Source: Bordetella parapertussis
Lineage (GTDB): Bacteria > Pseudomonadota > Gammaproteobacteria > Burkholderiales > Burkholderiaceae_C
Length of the DNA stretch: 5,672 nt
Assembly (NCBI GenBank): GCA_945900695.1
Contig: CAMDJU010000181.1
Coordinates: forward strand, 1-5,672
Direction of reading: 5' to 3'
In this document: piece by piece, positions 5,072 through 5,672 of the stretch
Numbering within the stretch: position 1 is the first letter of the stretch
Layout: each line of letters starts with the position of its first letter
Position numbers and translations under genes: made by a program
Notes under the pieces: generated by a model
What the model was told of the DNA's origin: nothing
Database searches by the model: none
What the model saw: the letters and a program-made list of their open reading frames with translations, nothing else

Positions 5072-5672
5072 CTAGACGATGCGTTGCTCATCGCCAGCGG
5101 AGTAAATATCGATCACCCGGCAATCGCTGCACATCTTGAGCCGCTCAGCCGCTGCCCCCTGGAACATGGCGTGGCCACTGAGTTTGCCCAACATCGCTTC
5201 AATGGCTTTCAAGGTGCCAAATGGCTTGCTGCAACGCACACAGCTGTAGGGCTGACTTTGGTTGAGCACTTGCCGCTCTTGGCGCGCAGGCGTGAGCAAC
5301 AAACGCGGCACGGTTTGGATGGCATTTTCCGGACAGGTCGTGACGCACAAACCGCACTGAACGCAGTTTTTCTCGATGATGGCCAACTCCGGCTGCTCGG
5401 GGTTGTCTTGCAAGGCACTGGCCGGGCAAGCACTGACGCAACTCAGACACAAGGTGCAAGCCTGGGTGTCGACTTGAACACCGCCCCAAAAAGCCCCTGC
5501 TGCGGGCAGCGCAATGGCCTCTGGCCACGTCTGCGCGGCGGGCGCATGGGTCATCCAATGGTCCAGTGCCAACGCCAAGCTGCTGCGCTTGTCGCTGGTC
5601 AGGGCAAATTTGGCCAGCGGTCCTGCACGAACGGGCGCTGCCGGCAAGGCCTGGAGTTGGGCGTCCATGGCG
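5072..5672 (-). CDS. 4Fe-4S accessory protein of the FDH operon, C-terminal part
   Basis: An iron-sulfur protein whose frame is open to the right edge. Numbered from the ATG at 5668, 198 residues are seen. Two ferredoxin motifs follow each other: C71, C74, C77, C81-Pro and C102, C105, C108, C112-Pro, each of the classic CxxCxxCxxxCP type. After them come two CxxC pairs (C143/C146 and C180/C183), which could hold a third Fe-S cluster or a zinc ion. No signal peptide or membrane segment is seen in this part, so it is likely cytoplasmic. The ATG at 5668 has only four bases before it, so it cannot be tested as a start. From memory, the Fe-S protein at this place in betaproteobacterial FDH loci is much longer (over 600 residues), so this is probably the C-terminal third. 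The role is inferred to be electron or sulfur/cluster supply during FDH maturation; it is not part of the core FDH enzyme. Confidence 0.85.
   Translation of the reverse strand, partial: AMDAQLQALPAAPVRAGPLAKFALTSDKRSSLALALDHWMTHAPAAQTWPEAIALPAAGAFWGGVQVDTQACTLCLSCVSACPASALQDNPEQPELAIIEKNCVQCGLCVTTCPENAIQTVPRLLLTPARQERQVLNQSQPYSCVRCSKPFGTLKAIEAMLGKLSGHAMFQGAAAERLKMCSDCRVIDIYSAGDEQRIV

Noticed and set aside
4497..5075. Plus-strand open frame of 192 codons opposite the chaperone
   Set aside because: It is antisense to the TorD-family protein, which shows its family signature; the shadow translation shows no motif.

Overview
The window carries one operon-like block of seven genes, all on the minus strand, for a respiratory, periplasm-facing, molybdenum/tungsten-dependent formate dehydrogenase (FDH) of the FDH3 / FDH-N-like type. 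In transcription order (right to left) it holds: the C-terminal part of an iron-sulfur accessory protein running off the right edge (5072-5672); a TorD-family chaperone (4410-5036, or from a GTG at 5066); a 190-base gap; a 69-residue twin-arginine (Tat) small protein (4010-4219); the catalytic alpha subunit (1039-3996); the four-cluster ferredoxin-like beta subunit (350-976); a 77-residue lipoprotein (120-353); and the signal peptide and first residues of what is most likely the cytochrome b gamma subunit, cut by the left edge (1-103).

How the genes work together: the TorD-like chaperone and Fe-S protein are expected to help mature the alpha subunit in the cytoplasm before Tat export. Alpha oxidises formate at a Mo/W-bis-molybdopterin site that uses Cys206 instead of selenocysteine. 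Electrons pass through alpha's own [4Fe-4S] cluster and the four clusters of beta to the membrane gamma subunit and the quinone pool. The small Tat protein and the small lipoprotein have no assigned biochemical role; their position in the operon suggests assembly or anchoring functions.

Organism: high GC, a 4-base ATGA stop/start overlap, Cys-type FDH, and the gene order Fe-S protein / TorD / Tat small protein / alpha / beta / small ORF / gamma fit a betaproteobacterium, most likely Burkholderiales (Comamonadaceae-like). This is inferred from remembered family and gene-order patterns; there is no rRNA or other marker gene in the window.

No mobile element, CRISPR array, tRNA or rRNA is visible. 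Long open frames on the plus strand opposite the alpha subunit are antisense shadows. The system is largely a known one. The parts worth a second look are the two tiny exported proteins, the beta subunit without a membrane anchor, and the 190-base gap with inverted repeats.
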